Assembly: GCF_036181745.1 (NCBI RefSeq) | Contig: NZ_CP108080.1 | Location: forward strand, 6,513,501-6,577,500 | Source: Streptomyces sp. NBC_00259 | GTDB taxonomy: Bacteria > Actinomycetota > Actinomycetes > Streptomycetales > Streptomycetaceae | Length of the DNA: 64,000 bases | Reading direction: 5' to 3' | Part shown: in pieces, positions 26,947 through 35,647 of the stretch | Layout of the letters: each line of letters begins with the position of its first letter | How positions within the stretch are numbered: position 1 is the first letter of the stretch | Made by a program: the position numbers and the translations under genes | Notes under the pieces: generated by a model | Told to the model about the DNA's origin: nothing | The model's database searches: none | Seen by the model: the letters and a program-made list of their open reading frames with translations, nothing else

Positions 26947-28584
26947 TCAGGAGGTGACGCGGGCCAGCGCCTCGCGCGCCGCGGTGTGCGCGGCCTCGCG
27001 GTCGTGCGGGACCAGGCCGATGCGGGTACGCCGGTCGAGGACGTCGGACTCGTCGAGCGCCCCCTCATGGCGTACGGCCCACAGGAGTTCGGCTCCGGTG
27101 ACCGGGTGGCCGGGCACGACGGGCCGGGCGAGTGCCGGGTCCGCGAGGCCGAGGGCGTGGACGGCCGGGGCCTCGGCCCCGTAGCGGCGGACCAGGCGCC
27201 GCGGCGCGTCGAGTGCGGCCAGCGCGCTCGGCGCGGCAGCGCCCACCAGCGGCAGGGAGGCCGTCCGGCACCGCCCGGCGGCCAGGCCGCGCGCGGTGAC
27301 GGCGGCGTCGACCGCGTCCTGGGCCATCCGACGGTAGGTGGTGAGCTTTCCGCCGACGACCGTGACGACACCGTCGGGTGACGTCAGCACCGCGTGCTTG
27401 CGGGAGATGTCGGCGGTACGGCCCGGCTCCCCCGAAGCGGAGGTGTCCAGCAGCGGCCGCAGCCCGGCGAAGGCACCCACCACGTCGTCGCGGCCGACGG
27501 ACACGTCGAGCGCGGAGCCGAGGACGTCGAGCAGGAAGCCGATGTCCGTCTCGGGCACCTCCGGTACGTCGGGGACACCGCCCTCGACCGGCTCGTCGGT
27601 CAGGCCCACGTACACCCGGCCGTCGCCCTGCGGCAGGACCAGGACGAACCGGTTGGACTCGCCGGGGATCGGGATGTGCATACCGGCCGAGAGACCGCCG
27701 AGGGCCTCCGAACGCAGGACGAGGTGCGTGCCGCGGGACGGCCGCAGCCGGATGTCGCCGACGAGTCCGCCCGCCCAGACGCCGGTGGCGTTGACGACCG
27801 CACGCGCCCGGATCCGGAGTTCCTCGCCGGTCAGTTCGTCGCGGACCGTGGCTCCCGAGCCGTCGACGGTGAGGGCGCGGACCCGGGTGAGGACGCGGGC
27901 GCCGTGCGCGGCGGCGGTGCGGGCGACGGCGGTCACCAGCCGGGCGTCGTCGGCGAGCTGGCCGTCCCAGGACAGCAGTCCGCCGCGCAGCCCGGTCGGC
28001 CGCAGCGAGGGTGCCATGTGACGCGTCTCGACCGCGGACAGGGTGCGCGGGGCGGGCAGCGTGGCCCGGGACGTACGCGCGGAGGCCCGCAGCAGGTCGC
28101 CGGCCCGGAAGCCCGCCCAGGCCAGCGCGGCCTGGGCGCGGGACACCAGCGGGGTGAGGGGCAGCACGAAGGGCTGGGCGCGCACCAGGTGCGGGGCGGT
28201 GCGCTCCATGAGGATGCCCCGTTCGACGGCGCTCTCGTGGGCGACGTCCAGCTGCGCGCTGGCGAGGTAGCGCAGTCCGCCGTGGATGAGCTTGGAGCTC
28301 CAGCGGGAGGTGCCGAACGCGACGTCGTGCGCGTCGATCGCGGCGACGGACAGCCCGCGCGAGGCGGCGTCGAGGGCGGCTCCGGCGCCGGTCGCGCCGA
28401 GGCCGACGACGAGGACGTCGACCTCCGTGCCGTCGGCGAGTCCGGCCAGCTCCCGCGCCCGGCGCGCCGCGTTCAGCGAGGAACGGGAAGAGGGCCAGGA
28501 GGTCGAGGAGAGCGGGAGGGCCGGGGAAGACGACGAGGGTGCGGAAGGCGAGGCGGGCGAGGAGGCGGCGCTCGGGATGCTCAT
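26947..28584 (-). CDS. glpD: Glycerol-3-phosphate dehydrogenase/oxidase (FAD)
   Basis: Peripheral membrane flavoprotein oxidising sn-glycerol 3-phosphate to DHAP with electrons to quinone. It has 545 residues. The FAD Rossmann motif is VLVVGLGATGAGAALDAASRG at about residues 55-75; the GlpD signatures FGTSRWSSKLIHGGLRYL and GGKLTTYRRMAQDAVD are intact. The first 45 residues are an atypical Ser/Pro-rich leader (SPASPSAPSSSSPALP), so an internal start is possible. The ATG overlaps the stop of the TetR gene (ATGA at 28581-28584), so regulator and enzyme are translationally coupled. It is divergent from an AGPS-like oxidase. Confidence 0.95.
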   Translation of the reverse strand: MSIPSAASSPASPSAPSSSSPALPLSSTSWPSSRSSLNAARRARELAGLADGTEVDVLVVGLGATGAGAALDAASRGLSVAAIDAHDVAFGTSRWSSKLIHGGLRYLASAQLDVAHESAVERGILMERTAPHLVRAQPFVLPLTPLVSRAQAALAWAGFRAGDLLRASARTSRATLPAPRTLSAVETRHMAPSLRPTGLRGGLLSWDGQLADDARLVTAVARTAAAHGARVLTRVRALTVDGSGATVRDELTGEELRIRARAVVNATGVWAGGLVGDIRLRPSRGTHLVLRSEALGGLSAGMHIPIPGESNRFVLVLPQGDGRVYVGLTDEPVEGGVPDVPEVPETDIGFLLDVLGSALDVSVGRDDVVGAFAGLRPLLDTSASGEPGRTADISRKHAVLTSPDGVVTVVGGKLTTYRRMAQDAVDAAVTARGLAAGRCRTASLPLVGAAAPSALAALDAPRRLVRRYGAEAPAVHALGLADPALARPVVPGHPVTGAELLWAVRHEGALDESDVLDRRTRIGLVPHDREAAHTAAREALARVTS

Positions 28585-29180
28585 GGCGTGAGGGTCCTCT
28601 CCAGGAGGGTCCGCAGCTCTTCGAGGAAGGCCGCGTCGGTGAGCTCGGGGTCGGCCGGGTCGGTCATCGTGCGCAGTGACATCGCGAAGGACTGCACGAC
28701 CAGCAGCAGTGCGCGCGCCTGCAGGTCGGGGTGCAGCTGCCGGACGGATCCGTCGGCATGACCCTCCGCGAGGGCGCCGGTGATCAGCCCGAGGAGGGCG
28801 TCCTGGCTGGCGCCGCGGCGGTCGAGCACATACGGCAGGAGCAGCTCGGGGTCGACATCGATGATCTTGTGGAAGAGCGGATGGGCGCGGAAGGCCGTGA
28901 CTCCGGCAACCAGGCCCTCGACCAGCCGGGCCCGGGTGGGCGTTCCGGCTTCGGTGGCGGGCATGGCGCCGACGGCGAGCGCGATCCACTCCCGGGTCAT
29001 CAGGTCGCCGACCAGGGTCCGTACGTCCGGCCAGCGTCGGTACAACGTCATGCGTGACACACCGGCGCGCCGGGCCACGTCAGTGAGGGTGGTCCGGCGT
29101 ACGCCGACGGCCAGGACGCAGTCACGTGCCGCGTCGAGCACGGCATCTCCGTCCGCATGGTTGTGACGAATGGGCGTCAT
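28581..29180 (-). CDS. TetR-family regulator of the GlpD/AGPS-like locus
   Basis: A 199-residue repressor. The N-terminal helix-turn-helix is TTLTDVARRAGVSRMTLYRRWPDVRTLVGDLM (about residues 30-60), typical TetR. The C-terminal ligand domain contains LLLVVQSFAMSLRTMTDP. It shares a short divergent region with the AGPS-like gene, and its stop overlaps the glpD start. The site TGTCACAGTGTAA at 29182-29194, immediately before its own start, is a plausible operator. The ligand is unknown, presumably a lipid or glycerol metabolite. Confidence 0.93.
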   Translation of the reverse strand: MTPIRHNHADGDAVLDAARDCVLAVGVRRTTLTDVARRAGVSRMTLYRRWPDVRTLVGDLMTREWIALAVGAMPATEAGTPTRARLVEGLVAGVTAFRAHPLFHKIIDVDPELLLPYVLDRRGASQDALLGLITGALAEGHADGSVRQLHPDLQARALLLVVQSFAMSLRTMTDPADPELTDAAFLEELRTLLERTLTP

Positions 29181-29181
29181 C

Positions 29182-29194
29182 TGTCACAGTGTAA
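29182..29194. promoter_or_regulatory. Candidate TetR operator between tetR-glpD and AGPS-like gene
   Basis: TGTCAC-A-GTGTAA, an imperfect 13-base palindrome (complement TTACAC-T-GTGACA), two bases from the tetR start and 60 from the AGPS-like start. Position suits autoregulation and control of both arms. Evidence is the symmetry only. Confidence 0.45.
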
Positions 29195-29253
29195 TGGCAG
29201 TGCAGGCCGCGCGGCACCACGCCCCGCGAAACCGACGGTGAAGGACAGACGAA

Positions 29254-30849
29254 GTGGACATGTTGTGGAGCGGCTGGGGCGACCCGGCCAAGGCGGCCCC
29301 GCTGCCCGACTCGGTGATCGGCCTGCTGCGCGATCTGCTCGGCGTCACCCCCCTCGAGAGCGGCCCCGCCGGGCTCGGCGACATCGCCGTGCCCGAGACC
29401 GCACTGACCGACGCGGCCCGCCAGGCCCTCACCGGCTGCGTCGGCGACCGCGTCCACGTGCGCACCGACGCGGAGACCCGGATCCGGCACACCCGCGGCA
29501 AGTCCACCCCGGACCTGCTACGGATCCGCGCCGGCGAAGTCGACGACATCCCCGCCGCCGTCGTCCTCCCCGGCAGCCACGACGAGGTCCTGGCCGTCCT
29601 GCGGGTCTGCGTCGAGCACGGCCTGGCCGCCGTGCCGTTCGGCGGCGGCACCTCCGTCGTCGGAGGCCTGGCACCCGAGGGCAAGCGCGGCTTCGTCGCC
29701 CTCGACCTGCGCCGCCTCGACAGCATGCTCACCCTCGACGAGGTCTCCCGCACCGCCTCCTTCCAGCCCGGACTGCGCGCCCCCCACGCCGAGGCACTCC
29801 TCAACGAACAGGGCTTCACGCTCGGCCACTTCCCGCAGTCGTACGAGTGGGCCTCCATCGGCGGATTCGCCGCCGCCCGCTCCAGCGGCCAGGCCTCGGC
29901 CGGCTACGGCCGCTTCGACGAGATGGTGCTCGGCCTGACCGTCGCCACCCCCGAAGGCACTCTGGACCTCGGCCGCGCGCCCCGCTCCGCGGCCGGCCCC
30001 GACCTGCGCCAGCTGGTCCTCGGCTCCGAGGGCGCACTCGGTGTGATCACCTCGGTGACCGTACGGATCCGGCCCCTTCCGCAGACCCGGATCTACGAGG
30101 GCTGGCGCTTCCCCTCCTTCGAGGCGGGCGCCGCGGCACTGCGCAAGCTCGCCCAGGACGGCCCCCGGCCGACCGTGCTCCGGCTCTCCGACGAGACCGA
30201 GACCTTCGTCGGCCTCGCCCAGCCCGACCGGATCGGCAGCGCCGACGCCCCTCAGCCGGCCGGATGCATGGCCGTCGCCGGATACGAGGGCACCCCCGAG
30301 GACACCGCCGACCGGCGTGCCCGCGCCCGTGAGGTGCTGCTGGCCTGCGGCGGCGAGTTCGCGGGCGAGGAGCCGGGCGATCGCTGGGCCCACGGCCGCT
30401 ACAACGCCCCGTACCTGCGCGACGCCCTCCTCGACGCCGGCGCCTTCGCCGAAACCCTGGAGACCGCCGCCTTCTGGTCCGCCCTCCCCGCGCTCTACGA
30501 CGCCGTCCGCCAGGCGCTCACCACCACGCTGACCGACACGGGTACACCGCCACTGGTGATGTGTCACATATCCCATGTGTACGAGAACGGTGCCTCGCTC
30601 TACTTCACCGTCGTCTCCGCACAGGGCGAGGACCCCGTCGCCCACTGGGCCCCGGCGAAGCGGGCCGCCAACGACGCGATCCTGGCGGCCGGCGGCACGA
30701 TCAGCCATCATCACGGCGTCGGAACCGACCACCGCGACTGGTTCACCCAGGAGATCGGCCCGGTCGGCGTCCGTGTCCTGCAGGCCGTCAAGGCCGAACT
30801 CGACCCCGCCGGGATCCTCAACCCCGGCGTGCTCATCCCCGTCCGCTGA
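29254..30849 (+). CDS. FAD-binding oxidase of the alkyl-DHAP synthase (AGPS) family
   Basis: A 531-residue vanillyl-alcohol-oxidase-fold flavoprotein. The FAD-binding PCMH domain contains VPFGGGTSVVGGLAP (about residues 128-142) and SIGGFAAARSSGQASAGYGRFDEMV; the cap/C-terminal part has VMCHISHVYENGASLYFTVV and TISHHHGVGTDHRDW, the His-rich motif conserved in AGPS. Eukaryotic AGPS exchanges the acyl group of acyl-DHAP for an alkyl chain, making ether lipids. Here the DHAP-producing GlpD is divergent and a lipid kinase follows 28 bases downstream. Whether it truly makes ether bonds is inference; a D-lactate/2-hydroxyacid oxidase is the alternative. AAGGA precedes the GTG. Confidence 0.88.
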   Translation: MDMLWSGWGDPAKAAPLPDSVIGLLRDLLGVTPLESGPAGLGDIAVPETALTDAARQALTGCVGDRVHVRTDAETRIRHTRGKSTPDLLRIRAGEVDDIPAAVVLPGSHDEVLAVLRVCVEHGLAAVPFGGGTSVVGGLAPEGKRGFVALDLRRLDSMLTLDEVSRTASFQPGLRAPHAEALLNEQGFTLGHFPQSYEWASIGGFAAARSSGQASAGYGRFDEMVLGLTVATPEGTLDLGRAPRSAAGPDLRQLVLGSEGALGVITSVTVRIRPLPQTRIYEGWRFPSFEAGAAALRKLAQDGPRPTVLRLSDETETFVGLAQPDRIGSADAPQPAGCMAVAGYEGTPEDTADRRARAREVLLACGGEFAGEEPGDRWAHGRYNAPYLRDALLDAGAFAETLETAAFWSALPALYDAVRQALTTTLTDTGTPPLVMCHISHVYENGASLYFTVVSAQGEDPVAHWAPAKRAANDAILAAGGTISHHHGVGTDHRDWFTQEIGPVGVRVLQAVKAELDPAGILNPGVLIPVR

Positions 30850-30877
30850 CCGGCCCCTGCCTTCCGGAGGCGCATTC

Positions 30878-31759
30878 ATGCGACAGTTCACCGCCGTCGT
30901 CAACCCCACCGCGGGCGGCTCCAGCGGTACGGCGGCCCTGCTTCCGCTGGCCCGCCTCCTCCGGGAGGCCGGGGCGCAGCTCGACACCCAGTACAGCCGC
31001 AGCCTGGAACACGCCCAGGAACTGGCACGGCACGCCGGCGAGCAGGGCCACGTCGTGCTCGCCGTCGGCGGCGACGGGATAGCCGGCGGCGTCGGCGGGG
31101 CCCTCAGCGGCACCGACACCGTCCTCGGCCTCGTCCCCGCCGGGCGCGGCAACGACTTCGCCCGTGCGCTGGGGCTGCCCACCGACGCACCGGCCCTGGC
31201 CGAGCTGCTGCTGAACGGCTCGCCCCGGTCGGTCGACACCATCCAGGTCGAATCGGCCGTCCACGCGAACGTGTCCGTCCTCGGCAGCGTGTACGCCGGG
31301 GTCGACGCGGTGGCCAACCGGCACGCCAACACCTCGAAGCTGCTGCGCGGCGCGGCCTCGTACTACGCGGGCGGCCTGCGGGCCGTCGCGACCTGGCGGC
31401 CCGCGGCGTACACCATCACCGTGGACGGTGTACGCCACGAGCGGTGCGGCTACACCGTCGTCGCGGCCAACTCCGGCTACTACGGCTTCGGCCGCAACAT
31501 CGCCCCCGGCGCGCGCCTCGACGACGGCCTGCTGGACGTCGTCATCATCCGCCACGCTCCCCGGCGCCTGTTCTTCGCGATGATGAACGAGCTGAAGACG
31601 GGCGCCCACATCGAGCGCCCCGAGGTGGAGATCCTCCGGGGCAAGGAGATCCGCGTCGAGGCCGACCGCGCCATCCCGTACGGGGCGGACGGCGAGGTCG
31701 ACGCGACACTGCCGGTGACGGTCAGGGTGCAACCGGGAGCGCTGAACGTACTCGCCTGA
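30878..31759 (+). CDS. YegS/DgkB-like lipid kinase
   Basis: A 293-residue diacylglycerol/sphingosine-kinase-fold enzyme phosphorylating a lipid hydroxyl. The start ATG has TCCGGAGG. The catalytic domain begins TAVVNPTAGGSSG, with the nucleotide loop VVLAVGGDGIAGGVGGAL (GGDG motif) and LGLVPAGRGNDFARALG; the C-terminal domain includes ANSGYYGFGRNIAPGARLDDGLLDVVI, PYGADGEV, all intact. It is 28 bases downstream of the AGPS-like gene, so probably in the same transcript. This supports a lipid-related role of the module. Confidence 0.93.
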   Translation: MRQFTAVVNPTAGGSSGTAALLPLARLLREAGAQLDTQYSRSLEHAQELARHAGEQGHVVLAVGGDGIAGGVGGALSGTDTVLGLVPAGRGNDFARALGLPTDAPALAELLLNGSPRSVDTIQVESAVHANVSVLGSVYAGVDAVANRHANTSKLLRGAASYYAGGLRAVATWRPAAYTITVDGVRHERCGYTVVAANSGYYGFGRNIAPGARLDDGLLDVVIIRHAPRRLFFAMMNELKTGAHIERPEVEILRGKEIRVEADRAIPYGADGEVDATLPVTVRVQPGALNVLA

Positions 31760-31793
31760 GCGCCCGACCGCCCGACCGCGGACCGCCCGACAC

Positions 31794-31829
31794 GTGTACT
31801 GGCCCCGGCCCCCATCGGGGCCAGCACAC
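31794..31829. terminator. Bidirectional hairpin between convergent genes
   Basis: CTGGCCCCG / CGGGGCCAG (31799-31807 and 31816-31824), extended after one mismatch by GTGT/ACAC to about 14 pairs. It sits between the stops of the lipid kinase and the saccharopine-dehydrogenase-like gene. Confidence 0.7.
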
Positions 31830-31837
31830 GGCCCCGC

Positions 31838-33079
31838 TCACTGCTCGCGCATGCCCCACGGGGAGCCGTACCGCTCCAGCAGATCCAGGAAGGGGCGCGC
31901 CTCGAAGGCCTCAGGCCCCAGGATGCCCGCCCCCGACCACGCCCCGGTCGCGAGAAGTTCCAGCGCGACGACCGGGTTCACGGCCGTCTGCCACACCACG
32001 GCCTGGCTGCCGTACTCCTTCATGGACCACTCGTTGTCCACGACGTGGTACAGGTACACCTCGCGCGGCCGGCCGTCCTTGCTGCCCTTGACCCAGGTGC
32101 CCGCGCAGGTCTTGCCGCGCATCCGGTCGCCGAGCGTGGCCGGGTCGGGCAGACAGGCCGCGACGACATCGCGCGGCGAGACCCGGACCTGCGTTCCGTC
32201 GGAGCTCTTCACCGTGACCGGCTCGGTCCGGTCCAGGCCCACCTGGTGCAGCACCCGCAGCGTGTTGACGAAGTCCGTGCCGAGCCCGTACTTGAACGTG
32301 ACGCGGTCCGCGTCGACCCAGCGGGGGACCAGCAGCACCTCCTCGTGCTCGACGTTCACGCACTCGACGGGCCCGATCCCCTCGGGGAAGTCGAACACCT
32401 CGGGCTCGCTGAACGGCGGCGTGGTGAACCAGCCGCGGCCGGTCTCGAAGACCACCGGCGGATTGAGACACTCCTCGATCGTCGTCCAGATGCTGAACGA
32501 GGGCGCGAAGTCGTAGCCCTCCACCGTGAGGTCGGCGCCGTCGCGGATGCCGACCTCCTCGATGGTGTCGAAGAGTTCGTCGGCGGCGTGACGGGCGAAG
32601 ACGTCGGAGAGGCCCGGCTCCACGCCCATGCCCACCAGGGCGAGCCGGCCCGACTGCGACCAGCGGTCGGCCAGTGCGAACTGCTCGTCGCCGAGCTTGA
32701 CCCCGCACTCCTCGTACGGCCGCTCCGGGTGCGGCCGCGACAAGGACATCGCCATGTCGACGTAGTGCGCTCCGGCGGCGAGCGACGCGCGGAACAACGG
32801 CATGACGAAGCGGGGATCCGTCGCGTTGAGCAGGACGTCGCAGCGCTCCCGTTCCAGCAGCTCCGCGACCGACGCCTCGTCCGAGGCGTCGACACGGGCC
32901 GAGGCGAACCGGGCCGAGGCCGGATCGCCGGAGCCGGCCGCGCCGAGGGCGGCCACGGCGGCGCCGGCCCGTGCCTCGTCGTAGTCGGCGACGACCATCC
33001 GTTCGAAGAAATCACGGCGAGCGGCGATCCGGGTGATGGCTGTCCCCACTCCACCCGCGCCGACCAGCAAGATGCGCAT
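31838..33079 (-). CDS. Saccharopine dehydrogenase-like NAD(P)-binding protein
   Basis: A 413-residue oxidoreductase of the saccharopine dehydrogenase/carboxynorspermidine dehydrogenase fold. The N-terminal Rossmann motif is MRILLVGAGGVGTAITRIAARRDFF; CDVLLNATDPRFVMPLF, GAHYVDMAMSL, LVGMGVEPGLSDVFARHAAD are family landmarks. The C-terminal domain is the characteristic alpha/beta insertion (PEVFDFPEGIGPVECVNVEHEEV). Possible roles are lysine or polyamine-related amino acid metabolism; the substrate is unclear. It is divergent from a TetR regulator, 105 bases apart, that may control it. Confidence 0.9.
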   Translation of the reverse strand: MRILLVGAGGVGTAITRIAARRDFFERMVVADYDEARAGAAVAALGAAGSGDPASARFASARVDASDEASVAELLERERCDVLLNATDPRFVMPLFRASLAAGAHYVDMAMSLSRPHPERPYEECGVKLGDEQFALADRWSQSGRLALVGMGVEPGLSDVFARHAADELFDTIEEVGIRDGADLTVEGYDFAPSFSIWTTIEECLNPPVVFETGRGWFTTPPFSEPEVFDFPEGIGPVECVNVEHEEVLLVPRWVDADRVTFKYGLGTDFVNTLRVLHQVGLDRTEPVTVKSSDGTQVRVSPRDVVAACLPDPATLGDRMRGKTCAGTWVKGSKDGRPREVYLYHVVDNEWSMKEYGSQAVVWQTAVNPVVALELLATGAWSGAGILGPEAFEARPFLDLLERYGSPWGMREQ

Positions 33080-33183
33080 GACCAGGTCCTTCCCTCTTCC
33101 CCGGGGACTGTCCCGGGGCCCCGATGAAACTCACCGCCGACTGGTAGCGTCAATGGCGTTGGCATAAGAGGAAGGGCTGGCCA

Positions 33184-33885
33184 TTGCCGAAGAAGGTGGT
33201 TCCGGATTCGGAGCGGCGACGCCGCCGTCCGACCCGGACAGGCGTGGTCCTTTCGGAGCAGCTGATCGTCGAGACGGCGCTGCGGATGCTGCGCGAGCAC
33301 GGCGGAGAGGGACTGACCGCGCGCCGGCTCGGGACGGCGCTCGGGGCCGACCCGAGCACGCTCTACCGCTACTTCCGCGGTATGGACGAGCTGATCCTCG
33401 CCGTCGGTGACGAGCTGATCGGCCGGGCGCTGCGGGGCTGGTCGGCGACGGACGACTGGCGCACGGACCTGCGGGAGCTGGGCCTGCGCATTCACGCCGC
33501 CTATCTGGCGCATCCGCAGGCGGCGGTGCTGACGGCGAGCCGCGTCTCCGGGCGGGTCCATGAGATCGCCTCGGACGAGACCATCCTCGGTGTGCTGCAC
33601 CGGGCGGGCTTCCCGGTCCCGGCCGCCGTGCGGATCTACCACTGCTTCATCGACCAGACCCTGGCCTTCGCCGCGCTGGATGCCGCCGCCCTGGCCCTGC
33701 CCGAGGAGGCCCGGCTGGCCGACGAGGCCGTCTGGCAGGCGACGTACGCCCGCCTGCCGGCCGACACACACCCGCACATCGCGCCCGCGGCGCCCTATCT
33801 GGTCGCGGAGATGAACACCAGCGCCTACCCGGCGGCACTCGACATGCTCATCGCCAGCGCAGCCTCGCAACTCACCGCGCGGTGA
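33184..33885 (+). CDS. TetR/AcrR-family transcriptional regulator
   Basis: A 233-residue regulator starting with TTG 33184, supported by GAGGAAGG about eight bases upstream; GTG 33196 is the alternative. After a basic leader (SERRRRRPTRTG) the DNA-binding domain is LIVETALRMLREHGGEGLTARRLGTALGADPSTLYRYFRGMDELI, a normal TetR helix-turn-helix. The effector domain is TetR_C type (LTASRVSGRVHEI, YHCFIDQTLAFAALD). Divergent from the saccharopine-dehydrogenase-like gene, its likely target. The shared region contains a small palindrome CAATGGCGTTG at about 33151-33161. Confidence 0.92.
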   Translation: MPKKVVPDSERRRRRPTRTGVVLSEQLIVETALRMLREHGGEGLTARRLGTALGADPSTLYRYFRGMDELILAVGDELIGRALRGWSATDDWRTDLRELGLRIHAAYLAHPQAAVLTASRVSGRVHEIASDETILGVLHRAGFPVPAAVRIYHCFIDQTLAFAALDAAALALPEEARLADEAVWQATYARLPADTHPHIAPAAPYLVAEMNTSAYPAALDMLIASAASQLTAR

Positions 33886-33918
33886 CCCGACTCACCCGCG
33901 GAGGCCGGCGGCGACGCG

Positions 33919-34043
33919 CACCACCGCGGGTCCGCGGCACGTACACCACCGCGGGTCCGCGGCACGTACACCACCGCGGGTCCGCGGCACGTACACCACC
34001 GCGGGTCTGCGGTTCGTACATCACCGCGGGTCCGCGGCACGTA
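33919..34043. repeat. Five tandem copies of a 25-bp palindromic unit
   Basis: Five contiguous 25-bp units at 33919, 33944, 33969, 33994 and 34019; the first three are identical, the fourth has three changes and the fifth one. A degenerate sixth copy begins at 34044. Each unit contains CCGCGGGTCCGCGG, which forms a small hairpin, and ends in GCACGTA. There are no spacers, so it is not a CRISPR. It fills the space between the stops of the TetR gene and the small membrane protein. Confidence 0.95.
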
Positions 34044-34045
34044 CG

Positions 34046-34270
34046 TCACTGCCGGCTTCCGCTGCGGCCCGCGGCCGTCAGGAACGCGACGCCGAGCACG
34101 GCGAGGACGATGTGCGCGTACAGCTCCTTGCCGTCCAGGAAGCCGACCGGTTCGATGAGCCAGCGGGTGAAGCCCATGAGCGCGAACCAGCCGCCGGTCA
34201 GCTCCCGCAGCACCCCGCAGACGCCGACGATGATCAGCGCCGCACCGATGAACTCGAGAATCTTCCGCAT
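34046..34270 (-). CDS. Small two-helix membrane protein
   Basis: A 74-residue protein, MRKILEFIGAALIIVGVCG at the start, with two hydrophobic helices (about residues 5-22 and 50-66) separated by LTGGWFALMGFTRWLIEPVGFLDGKELY. Function unknown. Its stop lies at the very edge of the 25-bp repeat array, which is therefore its 3' untranslated region. It is divergent from the histidine kinase gene, 147 bases apart, so a regulatory link is possible but not shown. Confidence 0.7.
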   Translation of the reverse strand: MRKILEFIGAALIIVGVCGVLRELTGGWFALMGFTRWLIEPVGFLDGKELYAHIVLAVLGVAFLTAAGRSGSRQ

Positions 34271-34404
34271 GCCACGATCGTCGCCCGCCCGCGCCACGTA
34301 GTGCGTCCGCCGTCGGTATCCGCTGTCGTCGCCGACAGTCTGAATCTCGCGCGACTTTGGTCTCTTCCTTCCGTGAGGGAGCCCGCGGCCGCTCTCCACC
34401 TGCG

Positions 34405-34410
34405 TAGATT
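34405..34410 (+). promoter_or_regulatory. Possible -10 box of a leaderless kinase transcript
   Basis: TAGATT ends seven bases before the kinase ATG (34418), and no Shine-Dalgarno sequence is present there. Transcription from this box would begin at or next to the ATG. No good -35 box was found 17-18 bases upstream, so confidence is low. Confidence 0.35.
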
Positions 34411-34417
34411 TGTCGAT

Positions 34418-35647
34418 ATGACGCGTACGGAGTACCCCTGGCTGCTGCCCTCGGCCATCGCCGACCCGCTCAACCAGGAACTCCCGGGCGACCGAGGCCG
34501 CGAGCGGCCGCGGCGGACCGTGCGCGACTGGATCGTGGACACCGTCGCGTTCCTGTTCGCCGCCGGCATCGGCCTGCTCGCCGCGGAGGCGAGCCGCGAG
34601 GCCGACAACGCGGGAGCCGTCGTCATCGCCGACCAGCTCATCGGTGCGCTGGCCTGTTGCGCGGTCTGGCTGCGGCGACGCTGGCCCGTCGGGCTCGCCG
34701 CCACGCTGATCGCGGTCTCGCTGGTGGTGCCCGTCGCGGGCGGGGCGATGCTGGTGAGCCTGTTCAGCCTCGCCGTGCACCGGCCCTTCCGGCCGGTTGC
34801 AGTCCTCGGCGCGCTCGCCCTGGCCGCAAGCGTAGCGACGCCCTTCGTCCGGCCCGATCCGACGACCTCCGTCACCGCCAACATCATCGCCGGGGTCCTG
34901 CTGGTCCTGACGGCCATCGGCTGGGCCATGCTCGTACGCTCCCGTCGGCAGCTCGTCGTCGCCCTGCGCGAACGCGCCCACCGGGCCGAGGCCGAGGCCG
35001 GCCTGCGCGCCGAGCAGGCCCAGCGGCTCGCCCGCGAGGCCATCGCCCGCGAGATGCACGACGTACTCGCCCACCGGCTCACCCTCCTCAGCGTCCACGC
35101 CGGGGCACTGGAGTTCCGGCCCGGCGCACCCCCGGCCGAGATTGCCCGCGCCGCCGGCGTGATCCGCGACAGCTCCCACGAGGCACTTCAGGACCTCCGC
35201 GAGATCATCGGTGTCCTGCGCGCCCCGGGCGAAGGGGACGAGAACGACCGTCCGCAACCGACCCTCGCCACCCTCGACGCGCTCGTCGCCGAGTCCCGCC
35301 TGGCCGGCATGCGGGTCACCCTCGACAACGCGATCGCCGCACCGGCCGCGGTCCCCGCCGCCACCGGCCGCACCGTCTACCGCATCACCCAGGAAGGCCT
35401 CACCAACGCCCGCAAGCACGCCCCCGGGGCCGAGGTCACCGTCAGCGTCCACGGCGGCCCCGGCCAGGGGCTCACCGTCGCGGTCCGCAACCCCGCCCCG
35501 GACGGCCCCGTCACCGAAGTCCCCGGCTCCGGCCAGGGACTCATCGGGCTGACCGAACGCGCCACCCTCGCCGGCGGCAGCCTGGAGCACGGAAAGACGG
35601 ACGACGGCGGGTTCGCCGTACGATCGTGGCTACCGTGGCCCTCATGA
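34418..35647 (+). CDS. NarL-type sensor histidine kinase (HisKA_3)
   Basis: A 409-residue membrane sensor. About four to six transmembrane helices span residues 40-172 with no large extracellular loop, so it senses a membrane or intracellular signal. The dimerisation/phosphoacceptor box is EAIAREMHDVLAHRLTLLSV with H214, typical of HisKA_3; the HATPase domain shows ITQEGLTNARKHAPGA (N-box), and GSGQGLIGLTERATLAGG (G-box). Its stop overlaps the regulator start (ATGA, 35644-35647), giving a coupled two-component pair. The start ATG has no ribosome site and may be leaderless. Confidence 0.94.
   Translation: MTRTEYPWLLPSAIADPLNQELPGDRGRERPRRTVRDWIVDTVAFLFAAGIGLLAAEASREADNAGAVVIADQLIGALACCAVWLRRRWPVGLAATLIAVSLVVPVAGGAMLVSLFSLAVHRPFRPVAVLGALALAASVATPFVRPDPTTSVTANIIAGVLLVLTAIGWAMLVRSRRQLVVALRERAHRAEAEAGLRAEQAQRLAREAIAREMHDVLAHRLTLLSVHAGALEFRPGAPPAEIARAAGVIRDSSHEALQDLREIIGVLRAPGEGDENDRPQPTLATLDALVAESRLAGMRVTLDNAIAAPAAVPAATGRTVYRITQEGLTNARKHAPGAEVTVSVHGGPGQGLTVAVRNPAPDGPVTEVPGSGQGLIGLTERATLAGGSLEHGKTDDGGFAVRSWLPWPS

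Noticed and set aside
33919..34043. CRISPR-like array
   Set aside because: The 25-bp units are directly contiguous with no variable spacers, and no cas gene is nearby.
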